In this document: positions 63,719-64,000 of the stretch, one piece after another
Layout: the number at the start of each line of letters is the position of its first letter
How positions within the stretch are numbered: position 1 is the stretch's first letter
Source of the DNA: Heterohyrax brucei
Taxonomy: Eukaryota; Chordata; Mammalia; Hyracoidea; Procaviidae
Assembly (NCBI GenBank): GCA_028571685.1
Contig: CM053148.1
Location: 85,768,001-85,832,000 of the forward strand
Reading direction: 5' to 3'
Length of the DNA: 64,000 nucleotides
Translations under genes and position numbers: made by a program
Notes under the pieces: generated by a model
Databases searched by the model: none
Seen by the model: only the letters and a program-made list of their open reading frames with translations
Told to the model about the DNA's origin: nothing

Positions 63719-64000
63719 TTGTTGTTGTTAGGTACCATTCTCAGTAACCCTGTGTACAACAGAACAAAACACGGTCCGGTCCCGTGCCATCCTCACCATC
63801 CCTGCTGTGTTTGCGCCCGTTGCTGCTGCTGTCACATCAGTCCATCACGTTGCATGTCTTCCTCTCTTTCATTGACCCTCCATTATGCCAAGCATGATGT
63901 CCTTCTCCAGAAATTAGTTTCTCCTGATAACATGTCCAAAGCACATGAGACAAAGTCTCACCATCCTTCTTTCTGTTACTTAGGAGACATCACAGAATGT
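63719..64000 (-). mobile_element. RTE 3' end, antisense, cut by window edge
   Basis: 'gttgttgttaggtaccattc', 'gccaagcatgatgtccttct', 'gataacatgtccaaagcaca'. Continues beyond the window or ends near 63985. Confidence 0.87.

Noticed and set aside
1..64000. CRISPR array, phage, operon or other prokaryotic system
   Set aside because: The regular recurrence of short motifs is AfroSINE copies of 130-220 bp on both strands with diverged spacers; no prokaryotic genes are present.

Overview
The window is mammalian nuclear DNA with no recognisable host gene. About two thirds of it is interspersed repeat. The repeats point to Afrotheria, most likely an elephant (Loxodonta or Elephas): (i) dozens of tRNA-derived AfroSINE copies on both strands, with head 'ccctggtggcatagtggtta', B box 'gttcaaatcc' and tail 'ctatgagttggaatc'; (ii) many fragments of an RTE (BovB-like) LINE whose 3' end shares that SINE tail; (iii) an L1 3'UTR type that I recognise from elephant sequence; (iv) solo MaLR-like LTRs starting 'tgtcatggattgaattgtg'. 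Older pan-mammalian repeats (L2, MIR, MLT1- and ERVL-type LTRs, MER5-type hAT) lie underneath. Species and family names come from recall of consensus sequences, not from a database search.

Layout. 0-13 kb: an L2 copy with a long CT microsatellite, dense AfroSINEs, two MaLR-like LTRs, antisense and sense L1 3'UTR pieces, and an L1 piece nested in a SINE. 13-25 kb: a 65-bp perfect repeat pair 1 kb apart, an L1 piece nested in an RTE 3' end, three MaLR-like LTRs, a 1.3-kb antisense RTE fragment, composite RTE/tRNA-Gly-type SINEs and MIRs. 25-30.8 kb: MLT1, MaLR-like and ERVL-type LTRs, antisense L1 3'UTR and antisense RTE. 30.8-33.4 kb: the main repeat-poor stretch of the first half. On its minus strand it carries a TATA box, an ACCATGG start with a signal-peptide-like ORF, and a 193-bp open segment with good splice signals in matching phase. 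This is the only place that looks like a host gene or its relic. 33.4-38.7 kb: an ancient LTR, a 1.9-kb RTE reverse-transcriptase fragment (dead, YADD changed to YADN), L1 pieces and SINEs. 38.7-42.2 kb: a degenerate ERVL-type pol fragment split by an LTR, an RTE and a second LTR that itself carries a SINE. 42.3-46.3 kb: a second repeat-poor stretch with MIRs and two octamer motifs 50 bp apart. 46.3-56 kb: L2, a long antisense L1 tract, a mariner with an inverted copy of its own end, and more L1. 56-64 kb: a five-SINE inverted cluster inside L1 ORF2, an 82-bp tandem repeat, two adjacent LTRs, and RTE/SINE pieces to the window end.

There is no operon, CRISPR array, rRNA or functional tRNA gene, and no ORF over about 130 codons. 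The longest ORFs are decayed LINE reverse transcriptase. The genome biology here is layered retrotransposition. The RTE enzyme probably mobilised the SINEs in trans through the shared 3' tail, and target-site duplications at several nested insertions give their relative order.
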